DNA of 43,400 nt from an uncultured Lysobacterales bacterium (GCA_937924405.1 CALDVW010000048.1:1-43400), one strand, 5' to 3'; positions 16,303 through 24,909 are shown, numbered from the stretch's first letter. Numbers and translations: made by a program. The notes: generated from the sequence alone by a model not told the origin.

Positions 16303-18087
16303 TTGAAGACCAGATTCACCAGTATTCTCGTCTTGGCCATGTGGGCAATATTGGCCTGTTCCTGTTCCAGTGACGTTGAAATCCCGGCAGATCTGCGGCA
16401 AAAGCTTACTTACGGGGAGTTGATGGCGCCTGACTCATCCGACACCTCACCCATTCTGAATGACTTTTTCATGCCGGTTGAAGACGCAGCGGAAGCACTT
16501 CACGCTTTCAGCGGGGCGCTGACGATTCCTGAACTGGGCATGCAGACCGAACCATCGCCACTTGAGCCTGAGTTCATCAATGGCAAGGCCACCCGATTGT
16601 TTCCCGGCGTGACAATCGAGTTTTTTTCCGACCAGGGCTACCTGGTACCCGTTGCAAGGGATCTGCTTGAGCCTGAAAACGGTAAGAATTTTTGGATGAT
16701 ACAGTTTGAGCCCGGCCGGGTTTGGTCCGAGGCCGGTGACAAGGGATACTCACGGGCGTCATTCCCATTCATGCTGACCGGTGATGTGGAGGGTGACGCT
16801 TATAACGGGATCGCGACTTTCATCTATAACGAAGACAGCATATCGCAGCTGCGGTACCAGGTCGTTCAGCAGTCATCCCCCTATTTCATCAAGCATTTTT
16901 TCGTGGCCTGGGGACATACTCCTGTCACCTATCAGCCGGGGGTGGTCAACGGGCGCGATCGGCTGGCCGGAGATTTCAGGCAGGAACTGTCGAACAGGAT
17001 TCCCCGGAAAGACTGGTCTGAACTGGAGGCCCGCTACGACCCGGCGTGGTTTACCGATTTTGACTCCTCGATCGATCCGGCGCTGGTGACCACCAGCGGC
17101 CTGGTAATAGATGGAGTGGTTTACGCCAGGCCCAGCCGTACGCCGTTCGGTGACTACCCGTATCCCCGGGAAATGAGGCATGGCGTGTGGTCCGTGACCA
17201 AGTCGACGCTTGGTATGGTTGCCATGTTACGCATGGCGCAGAAGTACGGTGACGATATTTTCGATCTGAAAATCAGGGATTATCTCGATGTCAGCGCCGC
17301 TCATGATGGCTGGGATGAAGTGACCTTCGGCGACGCCCTGAATATGGCCACGGGCATCGGCGGCGGCAGTCACCAGGTAGATCCCAACAGCATTCTGGAT
17401 GGCTATATCACCGGAGACGAGGAATCCTACAATGCCTGGTACCTGGCACCCGGCCGCGACAGGATGATAGCCGAGGTATTCAACATGCCAAGCTATCCCT
17501 GGGGTCCGGGCGAGCACGCCCGCTATTGTGACCGGAACACCTTTACGCTTTCTGCTGCCCTGGACAGCCTGTTGAAAAGCAGGGAAGGTGAAAACTCCAG
17601 TCTGTGGCAAATGATGACCGAGGAAGTGTACCAACCGATCGGAATTCAACATATGCCCACCAAGTTCACTGCAGAGCCAGACGGATCGGAAGGCATACCT
17701 TTCCTGGGCTGGGCGCTATTCATGACGGTCGATGACATTGCCAGGATATCGATCTTGCTGCAAAACGGCGGGCGCCATGATGGCAAACAGATCCTCAGCC
17801 CCGCAAAGCTGGCGGCAGCCCTGTATCAGACAGATCAGCGCGGCTTGCCCACCGGGGCATCGAACGAATTTGGAGATCATTCCTATCACATGTCACTTTG
17901 GCACACGCCCTTTTCCACCGGTTCCGGTTTCACGACTTCCATACCCGAGATGCATGGCTGGGGTGGGATGCTGGTCTGTCTCATGCCCAACGGCATGACC
18001 GGCTATCGAATCGGCAACGGAGGAACGCGGTCGCTCGAGATGATAGAGGCCGCCGACCGGATCAGGCCCTTTGCGCCGCGGGATTGA
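16303..18087 (+). CDS. Lipoprotein serine hydrolase, class C beta-lactamase-like
   Basis: A 594-residue protein if started at TTG 16303, which sits behind GGAGAAGGAAAG and gives a clean lipoprotein signal peptide (MKTRFTSILVLAMWAILACS then CSSD). Earlier ATG codons at 16261 or 16225 would bury this signal behind extra residues. An N-terminal region of about 270 residues of unknown fold is followed by a serine hydrolase domain. SVTK (Ser about residue 297) is the SxxK motif, ARYCDRNTF probably supplies the second-motif Tyr, and HGWGGM is the third motif. Such proteins are esterases, amidases or D-Ala-D-Ala-type hydrolases in the periplasm. It is divergent from TonB receptor 1, and its stop overlaps the next start (TGATG). 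It may cleave an imported or surface-bound ester or amide; the substrate is unknown. Confidence 0.8.
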   Translation: MKTRFTSILVLAMWAILACSCSSDVEIPADLRQKLTYGELMAPDSSDTSPILNDFFMPVEDAAEALHAFSGALTIPELGMQTEPSPLEPEFINGKATRLFPGVTIEFFSDQGYLVPVARDLLEPENGKNFWMIQFEPGRVWSEAGDKGYSRASFPFMLTGDVEGDAYNGIATFIYNEDSISQLRYQVVQQSSPYFIKHFFVAWGHTPVTYQPGVVNGRDRLAGDFRQELSNRIPRKDWSELEARYDPAWFTDFDSSIDPALVTTSGLVIDGVVYARPSRTPFGDYPYPREMRHGVWSVTKSTLGMVAMLRMAQKYGDDIFDLKIRDYLDVSAAHDGWDEVTFGDALNMATGIGGGSHQVDPNSILDGYITGDEESYNAWYLAPGRDRMIAEVFNMPSYPWGPGEHARYCDRNTFTLSAALDSLLKSREGENSSLWQMMTEEVYQPIGIQHMPTKFTAEPDGSEGIPFLGWALFMTVDDIARISILLQNGGRHDGKQILSPAKLAAALYQTDQRGLPTGASNEFGDHSYHMSLWHTPFSTGSGFTTSIPEMHGWGGMLVCLMPNGMTGYRIGNGGTRSLEMIEAADRIRPFAPRD

Positions 18088-19649
18088 TGGCCGAAAAAAG
18101 ACAGGCGTATTCCGCGGAGATTGAGCGGGCCGAGAAATTCAGGCGTATGGGCAGACCCGCGCAGGCCGAAGCGATTCTCCGCAAAATTCTGGCCGGTGCC
18201 CCTGCGCATGCCGCCGCCAATTATCACCTGGGGATGCTTTATCACCTGGCGGGTCGCAACAGCCTGGGTATTCCGTACCTGGAAACAGCGGTCCGTCTGG
18301 CACCAAATGATTTCGAGGCCGTTTTCAATCTCGGCGTCATTCAGCACGAAGAAGGAAAGCTGGATAATGCGCGTGCACACCTGGAAGGCGCCATCTCCCT
18401 GCGCCCGGAAGACCCCCGGACTCATTCCCTGCTGGGCCAACTTCACCGGGACCAGGGGAACATCGCTGCCGCCGAAGCGGCCTTGCAGAAAAGCCTGTCG
18501 CTGGATCCGGATAACGACGACACGCTGGTGCAGATGGGATTTCTTTCACACATCCAGGGCAATGGCGACGAGGCACGGAATTACTATGAACGGGCACTGA
18601 TCCTGAATCCTGTAAATGGCGAGGCGTATTATCGAATGGCCATGCTAAGAGACGGCAAGGCCGGCGAGCCAGTGATCAGGAAGATGGACGCTGCCTACCA
18701 CTCACCTGCGATGGGAAACCTTGACCGGACCCTGACCGGGCTTTCACTGGGTTTTGCATTCGAATCACTCGGGCAATATGACAGGGCATTCGGCTACTTC
18801 CAGGAGGCCAACCTGCTGCAGAAGCGATCGACTGATTACTCCTATCAGCGGCAGGCAGCATTTTTTGACCGCCACAAGCGCGGGTTGGAGCCGCCGTTCC
18901 TCGAACACTGCGCCGAAAATGCAATCGATGATGAAACACCGGTTTTCATTGTTGGACTACCCCGCTCCGGGTCCAGTCTTGTAGAGCAGATACTGGCCAG
19001 CCATCCAGACGCTCACGGCGCGGGAGAAGTTGAATATTCCAGGCTGTTCGTCGAAGAAACCGAGCGGCTGACAGCAAAGCCTTTTCCACAGGATATTGCC
19101 ACTGTTCCCCCCGGGGTGTTCTCGGGCATCAGCAGGAAATACATAAAGATGCTCAGGGCGGGAGCGGGGACGGCTCAAAGGGTCAGCGACAAGCTGCCGC
19201 ACAATTTCCTGCGCCTCGGTCTGTTCGCAGCCACCATGACCAATGCACGGTTCATACTCTGTGAGCGTGATCCTGTGGACACCTGCCTTTCCATCTACCA
19301 GCATTTCTTTGCTGGCGCCCACGGTTATGCCTGCGACCTGGTCGAACTTGGCCGCTACTACCGGCTGTACCAGGACATGATGAGTCACTGGCAGCGACTA
19401 TTTCCCGGAAGAATTTACACGATATCCTACGAAGATCTTGTTCTTGAGCCGGACTCGCAGATCAGGCAATTGCTAAGTCATTGCGGCTTGACGCCGGATC
19501 CCGCCTGCCTGCGCTTCCATGAAACGGGGCGACTCGTGGATTCACCCAGCGCCATGCAAATCCGCCGGCCCATCCACCGGGATTCCGTTGGAAGATGGCG
19601 GAACTACGAAAAACAATTGCAACCACTACGGAAAGTTCTCGACGGATGA
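18087..19649 (+). CDS. TPR-sulfotransferase fusion 2
   Basis: A 520-residue protein whose ATG overlaps the hydrolase TGA by one base (TGATG), implying translational coupling. An open frame extends further upstream inside the hydrolase but is not the likely start. Residues about 10-215 are TPR units (AEAILRKILAGAPAHAAANY, AALQKSLSLDPDNDDTLVQM). Residues about 280-515 are the sulfotransferase domain with VFIVGLPRSGSSLVEQILAS near residue 290 and ARFILCERDPVDTCLSIYQH for 3'-phosphate binding. The ending MQIRRPIHRDSVGRWRNYEK matches the other two fusions. There is no signal peptide. It is convergent with sulfotransferase 3, only 10 bases apart. The acceptor is unknown; coupling to a lipoprotein hydrolase is the main clue. 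Confidence 0.85.
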   Translation: MAEKRQAYSAEIERAEKFRRMGRPAQAEAILRKILAGAPAHAAANYHLGMLYHLAGRNSLGIPYLETAVRLAPNDFEAVFNLGVIQHEEGKLDNARAHLEGAISLRPEDPRTHSLLGQLHRDQGNIAAAEAALQKSLSLDPDNDDTLVQMGFLSHIQGNGDEARNYYERALILNPVNGEAYYRMAMLRDGKAGEPVIRKMDAAYHSPAMGNLDRTLTGLSLGFAFESLGQYDRAFGYFQEANLLQKRSTDYSYQRQAAFFDRHKRGLEPPFLEHCAENAIDDETPVFIVGLPRSGSSLVEQILASHPDAHGAGEVEYSRLFVEETERLTAKPFPQDIATVPPGVFSGISRKYIKMLRAGAGTAQRVSDKLPHNFLRLGLFAATMTNARFILCERDPVDTCLSIYQHFFAGAHGYACDLVELGRYYRLYQDMMSHWQRLFPGRIYTISYEDLVLEPDSQIRQLLSHCGLTPDPACLRFHETGRLVDSPSAMQIRRPIHRDSVGRWRNYEKQLQPLRKVLDG

Positions 19650-19659
19650 TGAACTTCGC

Positions 19660-21672
19660 CTAGTCGAGCGGGTAACGATCGAGTACGGGCCCCAATGCTT
19701 CCTTGAGTTCATCGAGGTGGGGTTCGAAGTTTCTCCAGTGTTCAAGCGCACCCTTGTAAATCGGCTGACGCACCTGCTCGGAACTCGCCGTTCTGACTGC
19801 CCGGTCGGTTTTGTGGAATGCCAGACAGTTCTCCTCGAAATCGAGACCGCAATGGTCCAGCATCCTGTGCACCTGGTTTTCGGTGTCGGTTACCATCTCC
19901 TCATATTGGACCCTGAGCACTCTACCGGGCAGCACCTCGTCCCAATGGTCCATCAGATCGACATAGTCACGGTAATAGCGGCCGATGTTGTTCAGTCCAT
20001 AGGTGAAAGTCTGGCCACGCGCAAACAATTGGGTAAATCCGGAGAAACAGGCCGCCATCGGATGGCGCCGGGCATCAATGATCTTCGCATTGGGCAGGAT
20101 CAGGGCAATCAGGCCGATATGCAGAAAGTTATTCGGCATCTTGTCGGTAAAGAACGGTGCTGTTCCCCGCTGAATGCGCGTTCTGTCGATATAGCTTTGT
20201 CCCAATTCCTCCAGTTGGCTGTTGCTGAGTTCAGCCAGGATACCCGGATACCTGGATTCTTCCGCTTCTTTGCGCGTCCCTCCCAACCTTTTGGCGATAG
20301 CCAGTAGCTGTATCAGTTCCTTGGTGCCATCCACCTGTGAATGGCTGGCAAGGATTTGTTCCAACAAGGTTGAACCTGAACGAGGCAGCCCAACGACGAA
20401 TATGGGGTCCGGTAATTGACAGCCTGTTCTCTCCTCGTCTGAGAAAACCTCCCTGCGGCAGATAGTTTTCATCCGTTGGACGTAATTATGGATGTTTTCG
20501 GCTTTATAGCCCGTTAATTTTTCCTTGATGGCGTTGCCGAGATGATAGTACTTGAACGACTCGTCGAATTGCTCACGGTCCTCCAGCGCCTTGCCCAGCG
20601 CAAAGCAGAGATGGAAGTAATCTTCATGGGCACAGTCTTTGCTCTGGAGTTGTGCTCGCATTTCATCGAGATCACTGTCGTTGAAGCGAAAAGTCTTGAG
20701 GTTGGCCAGGCTCCAGTAAGCATCTCCGAAACTCGGACGCAAGCCGATAGTCTTGCGGTACGCCTCGATAGACTTCTCCTGCTCGCCGACGGCTCTGAGC
20801 GAGTGGCCGTAGCTGAGCATGACGCTGGGCTGAGCAGGATAGCGCTCGAGTATGTATTCATAACAGGGTAATGCACTCTCGTAATCTCCCATCCTGACCA
20901 GGATCGAGGCGCGTAACGCCAGGTAAGCGGGCTTTTCAGCCTGGTTTTCGAGCAGGTAGTCAGCCTGTTCCAATGCCTGTTCCAGCTTTTCCCTTCGGGT
21001 CAGCACTTTGGCGTAGCTCATCCGGGCCAGGGTAAAATCGGGCGCCAGTTCCAGACAGCGTTCCAGTAGCCGTTCCGCATCCACCAGTACCCCAACCTTG
21101 AGCCCGATTTCAGCCAACAGGCGAATCGCGGAGACATTGGCCGGATTGTCCATCAGGAATTTTCTGCAGAGTTGCTCGGCCTGGCCCGTTTTGCCGGCAT
21201 TGAAACGCTGAATAGCCAAAATCAGATTGGGATCTTCCGAGGTCGCCAGCAGGTACTGGTTAAAAGCCTCTGCCGCTGATCTCTCATCCCCATCGATCTG
21301 GAACAATTCCCCCATCAGTTTCCAACTGGCAGGCAACTTTGGCGCGATGGCTACCGCGCGCTGCAGGGCGGCGATTGCGTCGTACAGCTTCCCGGACTCC
21401 GAGTAGGCAAATGCCAGTTCCTGGTGAGCCAACGCAAAATCGGGCGCACGCTTGGTTAACGCCCGCAGGCGAATCGCGGCCTCCCTGTTGTCACCCTCCG
21501 CCCGGATCGCTGCCGCTACAATGAACATGCAGTTGATTTCGCGCGGAAATTTTCGCAGGAGATTTTCAGCCTGTCGCCGGGCCAGGGTGGCCTGGCCGGA
21601 GCTGAGCAGACCCATCGCGTGATCGATCGCGGATTTGAGTTCCGGGGGGCTGGTCCAGGGATTAACGCTCAT
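19660..21672 (-). CDS. TPR-sulfotransferase fusion 3
   Basis: A 670-residue protein, the longest of the three. The ATG at 21672 is preferred over TTG 21678 two codons earlier. Residues about 10-370 contain roughly ten TPR units (ALTKRAPDFALAHQELAFAY, RCLELAPDFTLARMSYAKVL). The sulfotransferase domain spans about 420-650 with IFVVGLPRSGSTLLEQILAS near residue 428, close to the tyrosylprotein sulfotransferase P-loop. The 3'-phosphate region AKIIDARRHPMAACFSGFTQ has His in place of the Asp seen in the RDP of the other two. It is downstream of TonB receptor 2 behind a perfect terminator hairpin, repeating the arrangement at 11.9-16.0 kb. It is cytoplasmic with unknown acceptor. Confidence 0.85.
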   Translation of the reverse strand: MSVNPWTSPPELKSAIDHAMGLLSSGQATLARRQAENLLRKFPREINCMFIVAAAIRAEGDNREAAIRLRALTKRAPDFALAHQELAFAYSESGKLYDAIAALQRAVAIAPKLPASWKLMGELFQIDGDERSAAEAFNQYLLATSEDPNLILAIQRFNAGKTGQAEQLCRKFLMDNPANVSAIRLLAEIGLKVGVLVDAERLLERCLELAPDFTLARMSYAKVLTRREKLEQALEQADYLLENQAEKPAYLALRASILVRMGDYESALPCYEYILERYPAQPSVMLSYGHSLRAVGEQEKSIEAYRKTIGLRPSFGDAYWSLANLKTFRFNDSDLDEMRAQLQSKDCAHEDYFHLCFALGKALEDREQFDESFKYYHLGNAIKEKLTGYKAENIHNYVQRMKTICRREVFSDEERTGCQLPDPIFVVGLPRSGSTLLEQILASHSQVDGTKELIQLLAIAKRLGGTRKEAEESRYPGILAELSNSQLEELGQSYIDRTRIQRGTAPFFTDKMPNNFLHIGLIALILPNAKIIDARRHPMAACFSGFTQLFARGQTFTYGLNNIGRYYRDYVDLMDHWDEVLPGRVLRVQYEEMVTDTENQVHRMLDHCGLDFEENCLAFHKTDRAVRTASSEQVRQPIYKGALEHWRNFEPHLDELKEALGPVLDRYPLD

Positions 21673-21684
21673 CGGCAACTATTC

Positions 21685-21711
21685 AAAAAAGGGGTGGCAT
21701 ATGCCACCCCT
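21685..21711 (-). terminator. Intrinsic terminator between TonB receptor 2 and TPR-sulfotransferase 3
   Basis: AGGGGTGGCATATGCCACCCCT at 21690-21711 is a perfect 22-base palindrome. On the minus strand it is followed by TTTTTT (complement of the A-run 21685-21690). It sits 23 bases after the receptor stop and ends about 13 bases before the sulfotransferase ATG, so it also occupies the place where a ribosome-binding site would lie. Confidence 0.9.
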
Positions 21712-21734
21712 GTGGATCATACCCCAACCTGCGA

Positions 21735-24143
21735 TCAGAATCGCATCCAATACCTCAGGCCGTAGGACCGCGGGCGATTGGTGACGACCGTCGGTTCGTA
21801 GTTCCGGGGTTGTACATAAATCTGGGCGACCTCGTCGGTCAGGTTGTTTATGAACAGGTCGACACCCCAGGTCTGTTTCGATATGCCGGTCCTGAAGTTC
21901 GCCAGGGAGTACGAGTCCTGGGGAAAACGGCTGGCCGGTACGATTTCGCTCCAGGAACTGCCGTTATAATTCCAGGACAATTGCGCGTACGAAGGAAAAT
22001 CACCGATGTCGAATTCGTAACGGGCAACAATATTGCCCTTCCACTCTGGCGTATTGGGGAGTTCAGTACCCTCGGGAACCGATAACAGGCCGCTGGGCAG
22101 GATGAAATCATCGGTGGTCTTACCCTTGTTGTAAGCCAACGCGGCCGAAATGGTCCATGCCTCCGAGGCGAGAATGCTGATATCCGTCTCCAATCCCTTG
22201 ACTTCGGCCGTGCTCAGGTTGTAGACGTTGCCGCAACAGGCCGACAGGGAAAAGTTGTAGACCGTGTACTGGACGTCCTCCCAGTCCATGAAGTACGCCG
22301 CGCCGTTCCAGCGGACACGGCCATTGGCAAGAGTGGTCTTCCAGCCGAACTCGTAATTGCTCAGGATATCCGGTATCCATTCCTGGGACGGCAGACCGGG
22401 ATCGCGGTTCAAACCACCGGGCCGATACCCTTCCGAATAAGTGACGTAAAGCAGCGCGTCATCGGACATACGCCAGGTCAGGTTACCCTTGAACACCGTA
22501 TCGCTGGTTCCGACCTTGGAATCTGCATTTGTATCCCTGCAGTCGGGCGTATCCGGGCAGAAAACTCCTGGCCCCCAGCCCACGACACCTGTCACCTCGT
22601 GGTCTTCATCGAAATAACGCAATCCGAAGGTACCGCTGAACGATTCCGAGAAGTTCCAGGTAAATTCGCCGAATGCGGCTTTTTGTGTATCTTTGCGCAC
22701 CTGGTCCGTTCTGAAGTACAACCCCGGGTATCCGGGTACTTCCAGGGTGGGCGACATGAAAGGCTGGTTCCATTTCAGGAAATAATCATGTTCCGCTTTC
22801 TCGTAGTACAGGCCAACCGTGTACTGGAATCGGGAGTCGCCCATCGATACCAGGCGCAGTTCGTGGCTGCTGCGCTTCATATCGTTGTCTTCCGTGTAGT
22901 ACTCCTCGAGACTGGTGCAATCCGTAGCCGACTGGGTTGCCAGGTCCGGCCCCGTGGCCGAGTAGTCACAGGCGTAATACGGCACGAAGTAAGTGTCTTC
23001 GCCATAGGCCGAGTAATCTGACTGGTAATCAATGTCTCGATCCAGGTAGGCGCCGGCATAGACCAGTTGGGCCTTGTCGAAATTACCCTCGATGGTGAGA
23101 GAGGCCTGGGTGAATTCATCATCCTGCCAGTCGGGGTAAAAGCGCTGGATGCTGCTCTTGCCATCCAGTGTCGGGTCGTATTCCCAGACGCCCTCGGTTT
23201 CAGTAGCCTGGGTGATCACACCCAGGGTTCCGGACCAGTTGTCGGACAGGTCAACTTTAAGCGCAGCTCTGAGTCCGACTTTTTCCATCTCGTTGAAATC
23301 GTTTTCCAATTCCTGATAATCGCGGTTATGGATGGTCCTTGTTCTGCCGAAATTATTGGGGTTGTAACCGTAACCACCTTCCAGGGTATAGGTCCTGCTG
23401 CCCTCGATATTGTCGATCCAGCCGCCTTCATCTACGTACCAGGCGACGATACGGAGCGCTACACGGTCACCAAACGGGATATTGGCGTAGCCTTCAACAG
23501 AGTAACTCGCATCTCCACCCTTGGTGCCGAACCCCCCGAGATCGAAACCGGCTTCGTAACCGGCGGTGCTGGGTTTGTTGGTGATGATGCGCACCGTGCC
23601 GGACTGGGAACTGGCTCCGAACAGGGTGCCCTGCGGGCCAGCCAGCGCCTCGATCCGCTCAATGTCGTAAATGTGGATATCGAGGTTGGAGCCAATCGCG
23701 GTGACCGGCTGCTCATCGAGATACAGCCCGACGCTGGGTGTTGAACCGGAAGCGTTGGCATCACCGCCGTCAGCCACGCCGCGCATGTAAATCGTCGCGC
23801 CACCGGGTTGACCGAAACTCTTGAAGGAGACATTCGGCATCTGCTGAACATAATCGGTGAAGTTGGTTATGCCGAGCTGGTGGATTGTCCTGGTGTCGAG
23901 GGCAGTAATGCTCATGGGCACGTCTTGCAGACTCTGCGCTCGTTTTGATGCTGTGACAGTGACCTCTTCGAGGACCAGAGACTCGTCGCCGGCTTCCTGC
24001 GCCATCGCCGGGGCCACGGCTACGGTGGAAGAGGCCGCCAGCAGCGATGCCTGCATCAGGCGTCTGTGTTGTTTTATGGCATGGGCGAGAGGGTTGAGTT
24101 GCGGATGAAGAATTTCTGGCTTTTTACTGCGTCTGTTATTCAT
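21735..24143 (-). CDS. TonB-dependent outer-membrane receptor 2
   Basis: An 802-residue receptor from ATG 24143, which has GGGGAT 7 bases upstream. An open frame to 24245 adds 34 residues but overlaps regulatory boxes and does not look like a signal peptide. The signal region is long and contains LNPLAHAIKQHRRLMQASLL before cleavage near APAMAQ, paralleling receptor 1. The TonB box and plug start at LEEVTVTASKRAQSLQDVPM, and the plug ends near IEALAGPQGTLFGASSQSGT. The barrel ends with a terminal aromatic strand (RPRSYGLRYWMRF). The ligand is unknown. Two TGTCGAA boxes lie at about -95 and -112. It is followed by a terminator and sulfotransferase 3. Confidence 0.9.
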   Translation of the reverse strand: MNNRRSKKPEILHPQLNPLAHAIKQHRRLMQASLLAASSTVAVAPAMAQEAGDESLVLEEVTVTASKRAQSLQDVPMSITALDTRTIHQLGITNFTDYVQQMPNVSFKSFGQPGGATIYMRGVADGGDANASGSTPSVGLYLDEQPVTAIGSNLDIHIYDIERIEALAGPQGTLFGASSQSGTVRIITNKPSTAGYEAGFDLGGFGTKGGDASYSVEGYANIPFGDRVALRIVAWYVDEGGWIDNIEGSRTYTLEGGYGYNPNNFGRTRTIHNRDYQELENDFNEMEKVGLRAALKVDLSDNWSGTLGVITQATETEGVWEYDPTLDGKSSIQRFYPDWQDDEFTQASLTIEGNFDKAQLVYAGAYLDRDIDYQSDYSAYGEDTYFVPYYACDYSATGPDLATQSATDCTSLEEYYTEDNDMKRSSHELRLVSMGDSRFQYTVGLYYEKAEHDYFLKWNQPFMSPTLEVPGYPGLYFRTDQVRKDTQKAAFGEFTWNFSESFSGTFGLRYFDEDHEVTGVVGWGPGVFCPDTPDCRDTNADSKVGTSDTVFKGNLTWRMSDDALLYVTYSEGYRPGGLNRDPGLPSQEWIPDILSNYEFGWKTTLANGRVRWNGAAYFMDWEDVQYTVYNFSLSACCGNVYNLSTAEVKGLETDISILASEAWTISAALAYNKGKTTDDFILPSGLLSVPEGTELPNTPEWKGNIVARYEFDIGDFPSYAQLSWNYNGSSWSEIVPASRFPQDSYSLANFRTGISKQTWGVDLFINNLTDEVAQIYVQPRNYEPTVVTNRPRSYGLRYWMRF

Positions 24144-24237
24144 GAACGATCCCCAAGCTGGAATGATGTTTTTTGGTTCTAAGACATGCAGATAAATTTT
24201 GTTTTTCTTCTTGTTTATATCATTGGGTATTACCTGT

Positions 24238-24284
24238 TTCGACATTTGCCCATATTCGACAGAAATTTAGATTTTTCGAAAAAT
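24238..24284 (-). promoter_or_regulatory. Control region of TonB receptor 2: two TGTCGAA boxes and a palindrome
   Basis: TTCGACA at 24238-24244 and 24255-24261 reads TGTCGAA toward the receptor, with 17-base spacing. Just upstream, ATTTTTCGAAAAAT at 24271-24284 is a perfect 14-base palindrome. The region is strongly AT-rich and lies between the methylamine operon end and the receptor gene. Confidence 0.55.
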
Positions 24285-24348
24285 ACTCAACATCGATTAA
24301 TTTAGCAGATTTGCATTTCCTGTCCAAGTTATTGAATATTACAATTAT

Positions 24349-24909
24349 TTAATTAAAGGTCGGGTTAATCAGCCGGCCTTCGAACTCCTGCATCGCATCC
24401 CGCATGCAGTCCTTCATATAGGCGCAATAGGAATTATCTCCCAGCAGGTGATAGCAAAGAACGCCCCTGATGTCGCTGCGCACCACGATGGCGCTGATGC
24501 GCGCTACCTGGGTCTGCGCAAGCCGGTGATGATCAAAAACCTGCGGGTCGAAATTGACACCACAGAGTTTCGCCAGCATTGAAGGCGCTTTTTCTCCCGT
24601 TATCGCAAACCAGAAATGGCTGTCCTGCCGGCGGATCATGTAGCAGCCCCGACCGGGGCGGAGGTAATCGTGATCCGCGGGCATCACGGGTTGCTCCGGG
24701 TCGCACAAAAAGAGGAGCTCCGCCGGGGAAAGTCGCGCAGCCAGGCTGCCATCATTCTGTGGATAAGCCCGGTTGGATACTTCACCTACTGTGAATCCCC
24801 GGTCATCGAGCCATGCCTGCATGCTGACACCCTTCAGCCCAAAGCGGGGCAGCGGTGACAGGTCCAGCAGGGCCAGGTGAGAGAGTTCCGAATGTTCCAG
24901 CCCGGTCAA
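24349..24909 (-). CDS. mgdD: N-methylglutamate dehydrogenase subunit D (SoxG-like)
   Basis: A 186-residue protein of the sarcosine oxidase gamma-subunit family, which pairs with the alpha subunit in heterotetrameric amine oxidases. The N-terminus (LSHLALLDLSPLPRFGLKG) and the central LSPAELLFLCDPEQPVMPAD plus DSHFWFAITGEKAPSMLAKL match the family pattern. Its ATG overlaps the mgdC stop by 4 bases (ATGA), and it is the last gene of the eight-gene minus-strand operon. No clear terminator hairpin follows. Assignment to N-methylglutamate dehydrogenase rather than sarcosine oxidase rests on the operon, which also carries gmaS and mgsABC. Confidence 0.85.
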   Translation of the reverse strand: MTGLEHSELSHLALLDLSPLPRFGLKGVSMQAWLDDRGFTVGEVSNRAYPQNDGSLAARLSPAELLFLCDPEQPVMPADHDYLRPGRGCYMIRRQDSHFWFAITGEKAPSMLAKLCGVNFDPQVFDHHRLAQTQVARISAIVVRSDIRGVLCYHLLGDNSYCAYMKDCMRDAMQEFEGRLINPTFN

